Positions 62,669-64,000 of a DNA stretch of 64,000 nucleotides are shown here, piece after piece. Source of the DNA: Pannonibacter sp051860505 (lineage in GTDB: Bacteria > Pseudomonadota > Alphaproteobacteria > Rhizobiales > Stappiaceae); assembly GCF_051860505.1 (NCBI RefSeq), contig NZ_JBHYDX010000008.1, positions 1 to 64,000 on the forward strand, written 5' to 3'. Both the position numbers and the translations under genes were made by a program. The notes beneath the pieces were generated by a model. That model was not told the origin of the DNA, made no database searches, and was given only the letters and a program-made list of their open reading frames with translations. Position 1 is the stretch's first letter; each line of letters begins with the position of its first letter.

Positions 62669-64000
62669 TCAGATCGTCAGGAGATGGGCGCTGCCGCCGC
62701 TGAGCGTTGCCGTGCTGAGGTCGACAAGACCGATCAGCTTGACCAGCTGGTCGGCTTCCGGGTTGAAGCCGATCGTGTGCCGGCTGAGGTCCTGCACGAT
62801 GTAGGTGTTGCCCTCGAACTGGAACCAGGTCACGCGGCCGAAGTCGCCAGCCGCGGCGGTGTCCAGGAGCTTCTGGAACGTCGCCCCGGCCGGAGCCGTC
62901 ACCTTTGCGGAGACGAAGTTGGCGACCCTTTCGTCGTCGGGAAGGTCAATCCGGTCGCCCTTACCCATCCCGGCAATCGTGACGAAGGTCGTGACCCGGC
63001 CGCTGTTCATCGACAGGACCACCGTGTCCAGCCCGCTGCCGACATCGACCATGTCCGCGCCGGTGCCGGTGATGATCACGTCATTGCCCGCCCCGCCCGA
63101 CAGGGTGTCGGTCGCCGCTCCGCCGGTCAGCGTGTCATTGCCATCGCCCCCGGTCAGCGCGTTGGCCCAGGTGGCGGAGCCGGTGAGGACATCGTCGCCG
63201 GCCCCGCCGTCCATGGTCACGTTGGCGGCGGCCGTCGCGGCGGAGATGGTGTCCTTGCCCTTGCCGCCGAGGACGGTCACAGGCCCGGTCAGCACGTCCT
63301 TTGCCGTGAGGCCGACACCCCCGGCAAAGCTGGCGGCGTCAAGGAACCTGAGCGCAGTCCCCGAAAAATCGCCCAGCCAGAGCGAGGGGCCGTCGCCCGT
63401 CACCGTGATGGTCTGGACAGCGTTGCCGGTAAAATTGCCGCTGCCGCCCCGTGGTGGCGTGGTGTCGGCGCGGAAATTCACCGTCTCGACGTCGGCAAGC
63501 TGGATCCCGTAACCGCCCACCGTGGCGTCTGAGCCCTTGAATGCGATGGTAAAACTGTCATTTTCCCGCGTCGCAGCCCCATCCACGACGACAGTGACCC
63601 CGTTCACGAAATAGCCCGACAGCTGCAGCGTGCCGCCGGAGGCCAGGCCCTTCACCGTCACTGGCTCACCGACGATGCGTCCGGTCAAGGCAACCGTGGT
63701 GATCGCATTCTGCCCGGTGGCATTGAAGGCGGTGACATCGATCGTCTGGGGCGCGGTGAGACCACTCGATTCCACTTCCAGCACCTCGAAGCCGCTGAAG
63801 CGCGAGGCTGCCGCGGGCAGTGCGCCGTTGGTGATGCTCGCGACCTGGGTGACCAGCCTGTCGATGCCAGCCCCGCCGTTCACGCTGCCGTAGTCTGTCC
63901 CGCGGATCGCCAGCCAGTCGTCGCCCGCCCCCAGATCGATCCGCGTGCTGGAACTGGTCGAGGCCGAGGTGTAGCGGTCGCTGCCTGCGCCGCTGGCAAT
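62669..64000 (-). CDS. RTX calcium-binding secreted protein, C-terminal part (5' end outside window)
   Basis: 443 residues are visible and the frame is still open at the window edge, so the N-terminus is missing. Glycine/aspartate nonapeptide repeats (GGDGNDTLTGG, GGAGNDVII, GAGDD) run over the middle and form parallel beta-rolls that bind calcium. Further up, the sequence is Thr/Gly-rich and beta-structured. The C-terminus (VKLIGLVDLSTATLSGG...LLTI) has the non-cleaved hydrophobic type of end expected for type I secretion. The ending recalls Caulobacter-type S-layer proteins; S-layer or adhesin is a guess. No transporter genes are in the window. Confidence 0.85.
   Translation of the reverse strand: MASGAGSDRYTSASTSSSTRIDLGAGDDWLAIRGTDYGSVNGGAGIDRLVTQVASITNGALPAAASRFSGFEVLEVESSGLTAPQTIDVTAFNATGQNAITTVALTGRIVGEPVTVKGLASGGTLQLSGYFVNGVTVVVDGAATRENDSFTIAFKGSDATVGGYGIQLADVETVNFRADTTPPRGGSGNFTGNAVQTITVTGDGPSLWLGDFSGTALRFLDAASFAGGVGLTAKDVLTGPVTVLGGKGKDTISAATAAANVTMDGGAGDDVLTGSATWANALTGGDGNDTLTGGAATDTLSGGAGNDVIITGTGADMVDVGSGLDTVVLSMNSGRVTTFVTIAGMGKGDRIDLPDDERVANFVSAKVTAPAGATFQKLLDTAAAGDFGRVTWFQFEGNTYIVQDLSRHTIGFNPEADQLVKLIGLVDLSTATLSGGSAHLLTI

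Overview
The window is 64 kb of GC-rich, densely packed chromosome from an alphaproteobacterium. Gene order supports this: rpoZ-rsh-pyrE-acpS-lepB-rnc-era-recO, glyA-nrdR-ribD-ribE-ribH-nusB-thiL, and bamE / cytochrome bc1 chaperone / DUF177 / plsX / fabH / ihfA / merR. So do lineage-typical families (DUF2842, DUF2062, LdtR/LdtP, metal-cysteine-free HemB). The exopolysaccharide locus with a HfsK-like acyltransferase and the type I-secreted RTX protein make me lean towards a stalked or holdfast-forming lineage (Caulobacterales/Hyphomonadaceae-like). That placement is inference.

Layout. 0.4-11.3 kb, minus strand: parC, recO, era, rnc, lepB, then (after an interruption) acpS, a DUF2062 protein, pyrE, the bifunctional (p)ppGpp enzyme and rpoZ. 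The interruption at 6.1-6.95 kb is a plus-strand GIY-YIG nuclease gene lying between inverted copies of a palindromic repeat. 11.7-17.2 kb: an NYN-domain protein coupled to a family-5 uracil-DNA glycosylase, twin palindromic elements, bpt, an RDD protein, ilvA and hemB. 17.4-21.1 kb: a valine-degradation operon (acyl-CoA dehydrogenase, 3-hydroxyisobutyryl-CoA hydrolase, a small membrane protein, mmsB) behind a perfect 16-bp palindrome that overlaps its promoter. 21.1-24.1 kb: a second twin-palindrome pair, then ldtR and ldtP. 24.7-31.0 kb: a small conserved protein, glyA, nrdR, riboflavin genes, nusB and thiL. 31.1-40.5 kb: an MFS transporter, the proton pyrophosphatase hppA, bamE, lipid-synthesis genes, ihfA, a MerR regulator and tRNA-Pro.

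40.6-50.6 kb is a surface-polysaccharide locus. A minus-strand operon (O-antigen ligase/polymerase-like protein, undecaprenyl-phosphate sugar transferase, glycosyltransferase) and an export lipoprotein face a plus-strand Wzz/Wzc-like protein whose kinase domain has lost its nucleotide-binding motifs. A FemAB/GNAT-type acyltransferase and a polysaccharide deacetylase follow. 50.8-57.5 kb carries ctaA, metY, a DUF998 protein, a CoA-binding protein, an enoyl-CoA hydratase, a secreted TIM-barrel-like protein and a hotdog thioesterase. rplM-rpsI follow at 57.7 kb.

58.8-61.2 kb is an AT-richer island with a NotI-like restriction endonuclease and its C5-cytosine methyltransferase, bordered on the right by a truncated ORF. 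The window ends with guanine deaminase and the C-terminal part of an RTX calcium-binding secreted protein running off the edge.

Three dispersed repeat families (called A, B and C below) punctuate the intergenic spaces. The most intriguing arrangement is the family-A inverted doublet that frames the GIY-YIG nuclease and sits inside an otherwise conserved operon.
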